A stretch of DNA of 14,323 bases from Stramenopiles sp. TOSAG23-2 (taxonomy: Eukaryota > Sar). The notes under the pieces were generated by a model. That model was not told where the DNA came from. It saw only the letters and a list, made by a program, of their open reading frames with translations, and ran no database searches. The position numbers and the translations under genes are program-made. The DNA is taken from positions 1-14,323 of the forward strand of contig LT649763.1 in the NCBI GenBank assembly GCA_900128395.1, written 5' to 3'. Shown here one piece after another: positions 1 through 6,039 of this stretch. Numbering within the stretch: position 1 is the stretch's first letter; the number at the start of each line of letters is the position of its first letter.

Positions 1-137
1 GTATATAGGCTATTAAGTATAGTTTATCAACGGTATGATTTAAGGATAATCAAGTGTTATTTAAGGACAGTAAGGATAAAGATAAATTGATGGATATGAG
101 CAGGGTTCCAATTTATCAACGCAATTTTTTTGTTTGT

Positions 138-222
138 TACCAGTTATGCTCTCAGGAAGTCCCATTACCAATCAAACATTGACACACCATTGGACACCTT
201 AGACATCCGGGAATAACTGGTA
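138..222. repeat. Nested inverted repeat, possible structured element
   Basis: The arms TACCAGTTAT (138-147) and ATAACTGGTA (213-222) are perfect 10-base complements. Inside them TCCC (159-162) can pair with GGGA (209-212), and CCAAT (168-172) with ATTGG (189-193). The three stems nest properly, so a single-stranded form could fold into one long stem. It does not match a tRNA: there is no T-loop motif and no fitting cloverleaf on either strand. It may be a non-coding RNA, a recombination site or a regulatory palindrome. The function is unknown. Confidence 0.4.
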
Positions 223-229
223 TAAGAAG

Positions 230-284
230 TGTTACCATCCGCAGTAACATATTGTAAAATATTAATAATTTCAAATTATTAATA
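230..284. repeat. Two consecutive hairpins in the left non-coding region
   Basis: The first hairpin is TGTTAC (230-235) with GTAACA (244-249) around an 8-base loop. The second is an AT-only perfect stem of 11 bases, 260-270 with 274-284, around a TCA loop. Both lie between the nested inverted repeat at 138-222 and the RING gene. They could be a terminator for a gene to the left of the window or part of a structured control region. The inverted repeats are plain to see, but their role is not. Confidence 0.4.
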
Positions 285-318
285 ATATCAAATTTAAATC
301 ATACACCTTACTTGAATT

Positions 319-387
319 TTACCGCATCATAATATATATTAAAACGTGTCTTTAAATATATATTAGCACACGACACGAATACGGTAA
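319..387. promoter_or_regulatory. Palindromic AT-rich region upstream of the RING gene
   Basis: TTACCG (319-324) faces CGGTAA (382-387). Inside, TAATATATATT (330-340) is a perfect complement of AATATATATTA (355-365). GTGTC (346-350) and GACAC (372-376) offer an alternative pairing. The block ends 36 bases before the ATG at 424 and is the most promoter-like sequence upstream of that gene. It may be an operator or a core promoter with bound factors on both strands. No known viral promoter consensus was recognised. Confidence 0.35.
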
Positions 388-423
388 TAATTTATGTTTT
401 TGAAATAGGCAAAAATTATTATC

Positions 424-1047
424 ATGACAACATTAACTTCTAATACCACATCTCAAAACGTAACAAATTGGTGTTCTGGACACGGCGAATGTCTCACTAG
501 TAATAACGCAGTGTGCGAGTTTAACTGTACGCGATGTTCAAATTATGAATTTTGCCAAACGGCGATGCCTGCTATTACTTTAAATCATAATCTTGATGGT
601 CATTGCATAAATTGTGATGTGCTCTGTATACGTTTGGAATTTAGAGATACAAGTGGAGCATGTGCTGTTTGTCTTGAAGAAAAGGGCAGAGAAATGAAGT
701 TTCCTTCCTGTACTCACTGGTTTTGTACCGATTGTATGCGTGTAATTTTACTAGGTAAAAATGAAGAGGAATATCATTTAAGTCCTGTTCCATATGGATG
801 TCCTCCCTGCCCCAATGGATGCGTTAATCCAACAAGAGGAAGACAGTGTAATTGTTTTGAATGGGACAATGGGTGGGAAGAAGAAGGGCCATTAGGTCCA
901 AGGTTTCTTTGGGAACAAAGTAATTCTGTTGACGTTCAACGATGGAGCCGTGATGAAAGTTTGTCTATACAACATGGTGAAGGGACAGCATCATCTTATG
1001 GTTCAAATACGTGTCCAATATGTAGAAGCGAAAGTGAGCTTTTTTGA
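424..1047 (+). CDS. RING-finger protein with a Cys-rich N-terminus, possible viral E3 ubiquitin ligase
   Basis: This 207-residue protein carries a C3HC4 RING pattern: C80-x2-C83, then C96-x-H98-x2-C101-x2-C104, then C197-x2-C200 in a final CPICR motif. RING proteins of this type usually recruit an E2 enzyme and transfer ubiquitin, so a role in steering host protein turnover is likely but inferred. The gap of about 92 residues between the sixth and seventh ligands is unusually long. It contains five further cysteines (C126, C129, C133, C142, C144) that may bind another zinc. The first 70 residues are also Cys-rich (C17, C23, C31, C35, C38, C44, C61, C64, C68), suggesting a second zinc-binding module. 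There is no signal peptide or membrane segment. The start at 424 is the first ATG after the AT-rich palindromic region. The RING call is secure; the ligase activity and target are not known. Confidence 0.8.
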   Translation: MTTLTSNTTSQNVTNWCSGHGECLTSNNAVCEFNCTRCSNYEFCQTAMPAITLNHNLDGHCINCDVLCIRLEFRDTSGACAVCLEEKGREMKFPSCTHWFCTDCMRVILLGKNEEEYHLSPVPYGCPPCPNGCVNPTRGRQCNCFEWDNGWEEEGPLGPRFLWEQSNSVDVQRWSRDESLSIQHGEGTASSYGSNTCPICRSESELF

Positions 1048-1058
1048 GCTCATTTTTT
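1035..1058 (+). terminator. Hairpin with T-tract overlapping the RING stop codon
   Basis: TGAGCT (1035-1040) pairs with AGCTCA (1047-1052) around a TTTTTG loop and is followed by six T. The stop codon TGA (1045-1047) is inside the hairpin. In mimivirus-like giant viruses transcripts are known to end and be polyadenylated at palindromes just after the stop, so this fits that rule. It also resembles a bacterial intrinsic terminator. Direct evidence is the sequence symmetry only. Confidence 0.55.
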
Positions 1059-1166
1059 AGTTTAAATTTACAATATATTTGTAACATTTTGTAATTTAAT
1101 GTAAAATTATACAACTGTAGTTATTTATTATGTTGTTTAATAAAATAATAACCTCTTCACTTTCAC

Positions 1167-1360
1167 TCTGATATATAAAGAATGGAGAGAAGATAATATT
1201 CTTGTTCAATACTATTTATATTATAATTAATTTTTGTGTTACGCAAATATGGAATAAATTTATGTGTATTCCAATGCTATTCCCCTGCTAATAGTTTTGA
1301 TAATATGTAAAATCAAAACTATTTTGTAGACGGAGTTATGATTTTGATAAAAAATCAAAA
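1167..1360 (+). repeat. Repeat unit 1 of a structured array
   Basis: The unit opens with a 24-base box (1167-1190) built as TCTGATATATAAAG followed by AATGGAGAGA. It continues through a T-rich stretch and a TGGAAT/ATTCCA stem (1250-1255 with 1268-1273). The conserved 26-base segment 1269-1294 follows, with CTATT facing AATAG. Then comes a perfect 12-base stem, AATAGTTTTGAT (1290-1301) with ATCAAAACTATT (1312-1323), around a 10-base loop. A TTTTGAT/ATCAAAA hairpin (1332-1350) and GAGCCAAGCA (1351-1360) close it. The ATG in the opening box reads only four codons, so it is not a protein gene. A non-coding RNA with its own promoter is one reading; an hr-like enhancer or origin repeat is another. 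Confidence 0.6.
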
Positions 1361-1417
1361 GAGCCAAGCAAACTTATTTTTATTAGTGAATAAAAATTAT
1401 TATATCTTTATATTTAG

Positions 1418-1578
1418 TCTAATATATAAAAAATGGAGAGATTAATACATAGTAATTTCATAGTAGCAAAAGCAATTTTGGAATATATTTGCGTTTCCAA
1501 TGCTATTCAGCTGCTAATAGTTTTGATAATATGTAAAATCAAAACTATTTTTTGATAAAAACTCAAAAGAGCCAAGCA
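1418..1578 (+). repeat. Repeat unit 2 of a structured array
   Basis: Parts appear in the same order as in unit 1. The box TCTAATATATAAAA plus AATGGAGAGA is at 1418-1441. A TTGGAA/TTCCAA stem pairs 1478-1483 with 1495-1500, and the 26-base segment lies at 1495-1520. The identical 12-base stem pairs 1516-1527 with 1538-1549 and has the same loop. The GAGCCAAGCA tail is at 1569-1578. The first stem differs in base sequence from that of unit 1 yet still pairs, which is what a conserved RNA fold would show. This unit is shorter between box and stem. Its ATG at 1433 opens a 40-codon hydrophobic reading frame to 1555, not matched in units 1 or 3. Confidence 0.6.
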
Positions 1579-1626
1579 GTAACTAATTTTTATTATAAAT
1601 AAAAATAATTATATCTTTAATTTTAG

Positions 1627-1755
1627 TCTAATATATAAAAAATGGAGAGAAAATAAATTCTTAATTTAAAGCTGTGTCTATTTTAATCCATTTTTGTTTT
1701 GCGCAAATCTGGAATATATTTATTTGCTGTTCCAATGCTATTCCCCTGCTAATAG
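1627..1755 (+). repeat. Repeat unit 3 of a structured array
   Basis: The opening box at 1627-1650 is identical to that of unit 2. The stretch TTTTTGTTTTGCGCAAAT near 1691 parallels TTTTTGTGTTACGCAAAT of unit 1. A TGGAA/TTCCA stem pairs 1710-1714 with 1730-1734. The 26-base segment at 1730-1755 is identical to that of unit 1. The long AATAGTTTTGAT hairpin is absent here: the sequence after 1755 diverges into A-rich DNA. So the unit keeps its front half but has lost or replaced its tail. Confidence 0.55.
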
Positions 1756-1809
1756 AATAGATAAATTATTAAAAAAAGCAAAAATATTCCTGTGCTCAGA
1801 CGTGTGCGT

Positions 1810-1920
1810 TTCCAATGCTATTACGGCGTAATAGTTTTGATAATTTCTAAAATCAAAACTCTGTGTTATGATTAAAAAAAAAATCAAAACACCAACCACG
1901 GTGGAGTTATGAAAAAAAAA
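1810..1920 (+). repeat. Partial repeat unit 4 with related hairpins
   Basis: Only the back half is present. TTCCAATGCTATT begins at 1810 and leads into CTATTAC-GGC-GTAATAG (1818-1834), a perfect 7-base stem where the other copies pair imperfectly. AGTTTTGAT (1833-1841) then pairs with ATCAAAACT (1852-1860) around a 10-base loop of changed sequence. GTTATGATT followed by AAATCAAAAC, and GGAGTTATG near 1902, echo pieces of unit 1. There is no opening box. It looks like a truncated or recombined copy at the downstream edge of the array. Confidence 0.5.
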
Positions 1921-2038
1921 TAAATCAAAACTCACTCTACATCATACCTATTTCACGCATTTCTCTTTAACAAATATAGAAACAAAATACTTAAACAAAC
2001 CAATAGAAAACAATACTTTTGTATAAATATAATCAACA
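1861..2038 (+). promoter_or_regulatory. Leader region of the methyltransferase gene
   Basis: The distal part holds A-rich remnants of the repeat array and no reading frame. The proximal part contains TATAAATATAATC about ten bases before the ATG at 2039, the best TATA-like element here. The tract is consistent with a short-leader viral promoter. No other gene sits in 1048-2038; the only open stretches on the minus strand are low-complexity shadows. Confidence 0.35.
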
Positions 2039-2917
2039 ATGAATTCTTATGAAGCGTTAAATGAGAAGCCAAAGAATTTTTATGGAAAGCTGTATCAATT
2101 TGTAACTTATTTATTAGACAAACCGCGAGACGAAAGGCATGTGCGATCTTCAAGCAAAGATGAAAAGCAAAAGAAGATGTTTTACTTTTACAATAAAATT
2201 AAAAAGCTAGAAACGTTTACCAATATACCAGAACCACCTGTAGATAATGTGACGATAGAAGGTCATACGATAGTTTTAACAAATAAATCCGCAAAAGAAA
2301 TTGTTGAAGAAATTGTTGCCGCGATTGTGCCAACGAAAACGTCCAGAAATATTGGCGTGGCGATGAAAGACGTAAAGGATAGGAAGAAACCTAACGATGT
2401 GTTTATCACTCCGCTGAAGCTGGCAAAACTTCACATAGATATGATAGAGGCAAAAGAAACGGATGTATGGCTAGACCCTTGTAGAGGAACAGGCAATTAC
2501 TTTAACCAATTTCCAAGCAAATGTAAACGACGATGGTGCGAGATAGAAGACGAAAGAGATTTTTTGACTTACAGAGGCAAAGATATTGATGTTATTATAG
2601 GAAATCCTCCCTACAGTTTGCTAGACGCATTTTTTGAAAAAGCCGTGAAGCTGAAGCCGCGTGTAATAAGTTTTTTAATTGGGATAATGAATTTTACAGG
2701 CAAACGATTTGATATGTTAAAAGAAGCAGGTTACAAATTGCGTAAGATTCATTATTGTAAAGTGGCTGCGTTTGTAGGAACGACTACTATTTTTGTGTGG
2801 GTAAAAAATGAAACCAGAGACACGATTGTTACGTGGGGCAATAGGAAATGGGAAAGTGATGATGTATATAAACAGAAGAAGGTGAAGCGTTTGGAACGTG
2901 AGAGAAGAAAAAGCTGA
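2039..2917 (+). CDS. Adenine-N6 DNA methyltransferase (NPPY type)
   Basis: This 292-residue protein has the core of an S-adenosylmethionine-dependent adenine-N6 DNA methyltransferase. Residues 121-128 (VFITPLKL) match motif X. DPCRGTG (146-152) is motif I, the cofactor loop. CEIED (167-171) supplies the acidic residue of motif II. GNPPYS (188-193) is the catalytic motif IV. FVGTTTIFVW near 245-254 fits the later core strands. The order X, I, IV is that of gamma-like enzymes. The first 110 residues are helical and charged and were not recognised; they may contribute target recognition. No restriction endonuclease is seen beside it, so it is probably a solitary enzyme that marks viral DNA or an orphan of a split system. 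The target sequence cannot be told. The methyltransferase call is strong; the biological role is inferred. Confidence 0.85.
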   Translation: MNSYEALNEKPKNFYGKLYQFVTYLLDKPRDERHVRSSSKDEKQKKMFYFYNKIKKLETFTNIPEPPVDNVTIEGHTIVLTNKSAKEIVEEIVAAIVPTKTSRNIGVAMKDVKDRKKPNDVFITPLKLAKLHIDMIEAKETDVWLDPCRGTGNYFNQFPSKCKRRWCEIEDERDFLTYRGKDIDVIIGNPPYSLLDAFFEKAVKLKPRVISFLIGIMNFTGKRFDMLKEAGYKLRKIHYCKVAAFVGTTTIFVWVKNETRDTIVTWGNRKWESDDVYKQKKVKRLERERRKS

Positions 2918-2942
2918 GCAAACGCAAATAAAATGCGATAGA

Positions 2943-2990
2943 TTACAAATTATTTTGTAAATGTCTTTTTGTAAATGTCTTTTTGTATGT
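2943..2990 (+). terminator. Hairpin plus 14-base tandem repeat after the methyltransferase gene
   Basis: TTACAAA (2943-2949) pairs with TTTGTAA (2954-2960) around TTAT, 26 bases after the stop. The right arm runs into a tandem repeat of TTTTGTAAATGTCT (2953-2966, 2967-2980), with a partial third copy to 2990. The hairpin position fits a transcript end. The tandem repeat is T-rich and may be slippage-derived. The rest of 2918-3283 holds no supported gene, only a 26-codon frame at 3131-3211 with no recognisable features. Confidence 0.4.
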
Positions 2991-3283
2991 TTATATTTAT
3001 TGCGCGTAATAATAAAATAATATCTTTTCCGTCCAGTCTCTATTAGCAGGTAAATACCATTGTTACAGGGTGATAGTATAGGTATCTTACTTGATTTATT
3101 TTTTTTTGGATACAAAGAACTAAGAAATAAATGAATATTGAATTGAACAAACCCAAACAAACAACTAACAGAAAAGTGTTTCCTGTGACGATAAATAATC
3201 AAAAAATTTAAGTTATACAAAAATTTATAAGAAGATATTTATATTCAACTAAAACCGCAAACTATTTTAAACATTTTATTACA

Positions 3284-4186
3284 ATGGCTTCTTTAGCGTC
3301 AGAAAATAATACTCCCGGCAATTCCCCGAACAAACCTACAAGATCAAGAGCCGTGGGTGGTAAAAAAAAAGCTGTATGCGATGTTTGGCAAAAAGGAAAA
3401 CAATATAAAACAGAACAATGGATAAAATTTGTAATTGATTTTATTAAAAACAACCCGAAAAAGATGCCATTAGTTAACCCGACGATACCGGCTAGTCCAG
3501 GTTTTAAGGCACACGTTAAAAAAGAAGACGCATTCCAATACAGTATATGGAGTTGGATAAACAGGGAAAAAAACAAATCTGAAAAAAGAGACGCGATTAT
3601 AGCAGCTTTCAAGGCACAACTTCCTAAAAAAGATATTGAAGCTTGGTTACCGCAGCTCTTTAAAAAAAAAAAAACTGAAACAGGTAAACCTATTTACGAC
3701 GGAATTAAAGATGTTCTCATATGGATGGGCGAAGAACCTGGTGCTTTACCTAGTTTAGACGACAGGGATGAAAGAAACGGGATTAAAGATACTAAAGTCT
3801 TTCAATTTATGTATAGGACTGAATGGACGGAAAAAAGACAAAGCTTGTTTAAAGAGAAATTTAACAAGAAATATGGAAGCGTAGCTTTCTCTATATACGA
3901 CAAATTCTTTCATTATTTTCATATAGCTAAATCAAACAAACTAACAATGGAGGACAACAATGATTTAAAAACGAAGCCAAAAACGAAGCCAAAAACGAAG
4001 CCAAAAATCAAAAAATTGAAGAAGATAAAGATGTCACCAGAAAAAATGAAGGAACTAAATGCCCGCATTAAAAAGAAAAAGCAAGGAATGTCTTCCGGAA
4101 GTGAAGGTAACAAGAAAGTATCTTCAACCGAAAAGGAATTAAAGAGAGAAGTGAAAAAAGTTGGAAAAGCTACATTGCCACAATAA
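3284..4186 (+). CDS. Lysine-rich hypothetical protein with a TKPK repeat tail
   Basis: This 300-residue protein was not recognised. Residues 30-215 look folded: aromatic and hydrophobic positions recur in helical spacing, with many tryptophans (W35, W46, W89, W91, W121, W147, W181). From about 225 the protein becomes a basic, disordered tail. It opens with TKPK repeated three times (229-240, from three identical 12-base DNA units) and continues through dense lysine runs to 294. Such tails often bind DNA or RNA non-specifically, so a nucleoprotein or packaging role is possible but is inference. A run of 13 A in the codons around residues 127-130 (FKKKK) is a potential slippage site. The start is the first ATG after an AT-rich leader. 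No signal peptide or membrane segment is present. Two other lysine-rich proteins lie in this window. Confidence 0.7.
   Translation: MASLASENNTPGNSPNKPTRSRAVGGKKKAVCDVWQKGKQYKTEQWIKFVIDFIKNNPKKMPLVNPTIPASPGFKAHVKKEDAFQYSIWSWINREKNKSEKRDAIIAAFKAQLPKKDIEAWLPQLFKKKKTETGKPIYDGIKDVLIWMGEEPGALPSLDDRDERNGIKDTKVFQFMYRTEWTEKRQSLFKEKFNKKYGSVAFSIYDKFFHYFHIAKSNKLTMEDNNDLKTKPKTKPKTKPKIKKLKKIKMSPEKMKELNARIKKKKQGMSSGSEGNKKVSSTEKELKREVKKVGKATLPQ
3967..4002 (+). repeat. Three 12-base tandem repeats within a coding region
   Basis: The unit AAAAACGAAGCC is repeated exactly three times and keeps frame, giving TKPK repeats in the lysine-rich tail of the 300-residue protein. Perfect identity suggests recent expansion. 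The copy number could vary between relatives without breaking the gene. Confidence 0.85.
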
Positions 4187-4296
4187 AAGTGCCTACGAAC
4201 ATTAAAAACAAATGACAAAAGTGGGGGAGTCAACTTAAAAGTTAAAGTATATATTATCTATTTAGTTATTTTATATTTCAAGTGTTTTATGCGCGT

Positions 4297-4359
4297 AATT
4301 TTCACATAGGCACAGCAAGGAAAATTTCTCCGCCATTGAATTTTAGCATAGGCACAGCA
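4297..4359. repeat. Direct repeat pair 42 bases apart in an intergenic region
   Basis: AATTTT, two free bases, then CATAGGCACAGCA occurs at 4297-4317 and again at 4339-4359. The block is GC-richer than its surroundings, and the spacing of 42 bases is about four helical turns. The gap 4187-4511 between two lysine-rich genes holds no gene. The pair could be a binding site for a regulator of the gene at 4512. A short palindrome AACTT-AA-AAGTT lies near 4232. Confidence 0.45.
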
Positions 4360-4499
4360 CTAATTATACCTCTATTTTTCAACATTCAAAACATTTATAT
4401 TTTCAATACGCACCCTTTTCTTTTTCAAAAACTATAAGCATTTTCAAACACGCATAACCGATATTATTTATCAAGCAAACATAAAGTTTCATTGTTTCA

Positions 4500-4544
4500 A
4501 ATCACAACAAAATGAATCATAACAAAATCAATCACAACAAAATA
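4500..4544 (+). repeat. Three 15-base tandem repeats spanning a start codon
   Basis: The unit is AATCACAACAAAAT plus one variable base, at 4500-4514, 4515-4529 and 4530-4544. The last base of copy 1 completes the upstream ATG at 4512, so copies 2 and 3 are read as NHNKI twice. A second ATG (4548) follows immediately after copy 3. The repeat may be a leader element that came to encode an N-terminal extension. Confidence 0.7.
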
Positions 4545-5648
4545 AATATGTCCGCAAAACAAAAAGAACAAGCAAAAGCTAAATTCATAGCCGTCTTTGG
4601 CAAGGCACCACCGAATAGGTTTGCTGGCGATTTCAAGTGGCTAACTAAGAAAATTGAAGAAAGTAACAAAGCACAAGCTATGCCACCTCATACACCGGGC
4701 ACGCATAAAAAGGTAGTTCCTAGTGCTCCTAGAATGAACATTGGTTCTAGCAGTTCCGGTGGAGGCAGACCCAAAGCCGGCAACAACAAGTGGGTTGAAA
4801 TGCTGAAGCAACGCGCCGGTTCCCCTTCCGATGAACAAGTAGAAAAGTTTAAAGATGCATTTGGGCTAAACGGAAAAGAAAAAACTGTGTCCGATGAAGA
4901 CTTTTTAGAAATGGCGCAGTGGTCTTCAGGGCAAAAGAAATCCGCTGGCAAAATACTTCAACTATCATATCCAAATCTGAAAAGAGAGAGTGATGCGTTG
5001 GATGCTAAAGTTCAACAAACGATTCAGTTTCCGCAGCTAAACCAGCAACCAAAACTAAAAGCAGACGTGACGAAAAACCTTGTCAATTTAATAGAAGTGC
5101 TGGAGTGTGCTCCACGATTCCAACAACAAGAATTGAGAAATCAAGTTGCTGAAGCATTTAAGCTAATAAGCCAAAAGAGAAACGAGGGCTTTATGTTGGC
5201 ACAGCGAGCTTTAATATCTCATAGCGAAGGTTCTGTCAAAGCTAAAGAAGTTCAAGAGCACAAGAAAAAAATTAAATCTTTGGATAAACGCATAAAAATG
5301 TTCCGAACAAGTTTACAGCAGGTAAAGCAAGCCGATGATAGCGATGACAGTGATGACGAAGACAATACGCAACATTTTCAAAAGCAAATCAATGAGGCTG
5401 AAGAAAAAAAGCGTTTGCTTCAAGAAGCGCACGACCTAGCGGTTGGAAAACAAACGTTAAAACGTAAAAGAACGGTATTTGACACCAAAATCACCAAAAA
5501 AGCTAAATATATGGACGAATATGAGCACCGTGGTTTGAAAAAAAAAGCCAATAAACACCCGGAACAAGAAGAAGAATCCAACGGCGACTCAGCAGACATT
5601 GATGGAGGCACCAGTTTTGTCTCTAAACTTACATTTGGCTTATTGTAA
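4512..5648 (+). CDS. Lysine-rich coiled-coil hypothetical protein
   Basis: This protein of up to 378 residues was not recognised. If the ATG at 4548 is the true start it begins at residue 13 (MSAKQ), because residues 1-12 merely translate a 15-base tandem repeat. Residues 17-50 form a helical, basic segment with an FGKAPPNRFAGDFKWL core. A glycine/serine-rich linker (77-90) follows. Residues 185-235 are helical. A charged coiled-coil-like region spans about 241-310 and is split by an acidic DDSDDSDDED patch (275-284). A basic KRKR cluster (317-320) could be a nuclear localisation signal. The C-terminus ends in a hydrophobic stretch, FVSKLTFGLL. Mixed acidic and basic disorder fits a nucleic-acid-binding or virion core protein, which is inference only. 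The flanking gaps carry repeats rather than genes. Confidence 0.7.
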   Translation: MNHNKINHNKINMSAKQKEQAKAKFIAVFGKAPPNRFAGDFKWLTKKIEESNKAQAMPPHTPGTHKKVVPSAPRMNIGSSSSGGGRPKAGNNKWVEMLKQRAGSPSDEQVEKFKDAFGLNGKEKTVSDEDFLEMAQWSSGQKKSAGKILQLSYPNLKRESDALDAKVQQTIQFPQLNQQPKLKADVTKNLVNLIEVLECAPRFQQQELRNQVAEAFKLISQKRNEGFMLAQRALISHSEGSVKAKEVQEHKKKIKSLDKRIKMFRTSLQQVKQADDSDDSDDEDNTQHFQKQINEAEEKKRLLQEAHDLAVGKQTLKRKRTVFDTKITKKAKYMDEYEHRGLKKKANKHPEQEEESNGDSADIDGGTSFVSKLTFGLL

Positions 5649-6039
5649 GTTAAAGTTTTGCGTTTACGTTGTCCAATCTGATGGAATTTTGATTAAATTA
5701 TTTTTATTTGCGTGTTTATTTTATATTTATACTTAACTATTATTACACTACATATATGATAGGAATATAGTTTTGATTTTTTTTAAAATCACGCGCTAAT
5801 TTTTATACTACTATTGATTTTAGCTGTAAATCACAGCAACGAGTTTTGATTTTTTTAAAAATCATAATCCACCACAACACCAAGCCTGTGATATTTTGTA
5901 AAATCATAATTAATTGATTATTAAGTATTAATTGATGACACCAAAAAGATACGCAAGTTGGTATACACGAATATAACAAAAACAGAAACAAACCAAGAAA
6001 CGAAAACAAAACAAACAATTTTTTACAAAAAATCAACAA
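5649..6039. repeat. Intergenic region with three TGATTTT/AAAATCA hairpins
   Basis: The hairpins are TGATTTT/AAAATCA (5774-5780 with 5785-5791), TGATTT/AAATCA (5815-5820 with 5828-5833) and TGATTTTT/AAAAATCA (5847-5854 with 5857-5864). Two are preceded by AGTTTTGAT as in the array at 1167-1860, and ACACCAAGCC near 5877 echoes its GAGCCAAGCA tail. No gene is supported in this gap; the minus-strand frame at 5803-6039 is low-complexity. The region looks like a diverged relative of the repeat array or a shared regulatory element. Confidence 0.5.

Noticed and set aside
138-222. tRNA gene
   Set aside because: The outer stem is 10 bases, there is no T-loop consensus and no proper anticodon arm on either strand.
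1167-1860. CRISPR array
   Set aside because: The repeats are long and diverged, with irregular spacing of about 200-250 bases and no short unique spacers or cas genes.
1738-2153. Two short minus-strand frames at 1738-1935 and 1953-2153
   Set aside because: One reads through the repeat array and the other overlaps the methyltransferase start antisense; neither has recognisable content.
3131-3211. 26-codon plus-strand frame between the methyltransferase and the lysine-rich gene
   Set aside because: Too short to support, with no promoter-like tract or conserved feature visible.
2717-3220. 167-codon minus-strand open frame
   Set aside because: It overlaps the 3' end of the methyltransferase gene antisense and has a low-complexity Phe/Ile/His-rich composition with no motif.
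3262-3612. Minus-strand frame opposite the 300-residue protein
   Set aside because: It is an antisense shadow of a lysine-rich gene (AAA/AAG read as Phe/Leu) with no supporting feature.
3919-4233. Minus-strand frame with GFVF repeats
   Set aside because: The repeats are the antisense reading of the 12-base TKPK repeat, so the frame is a shadow.
5803-6039. 78-codon minus-strand frame in the 5.65-6.04 kb gap
   Set aside because: It translates the hairpin-rich AT tract, is very hydrophobic and low-complexity, and has no plausible start context.
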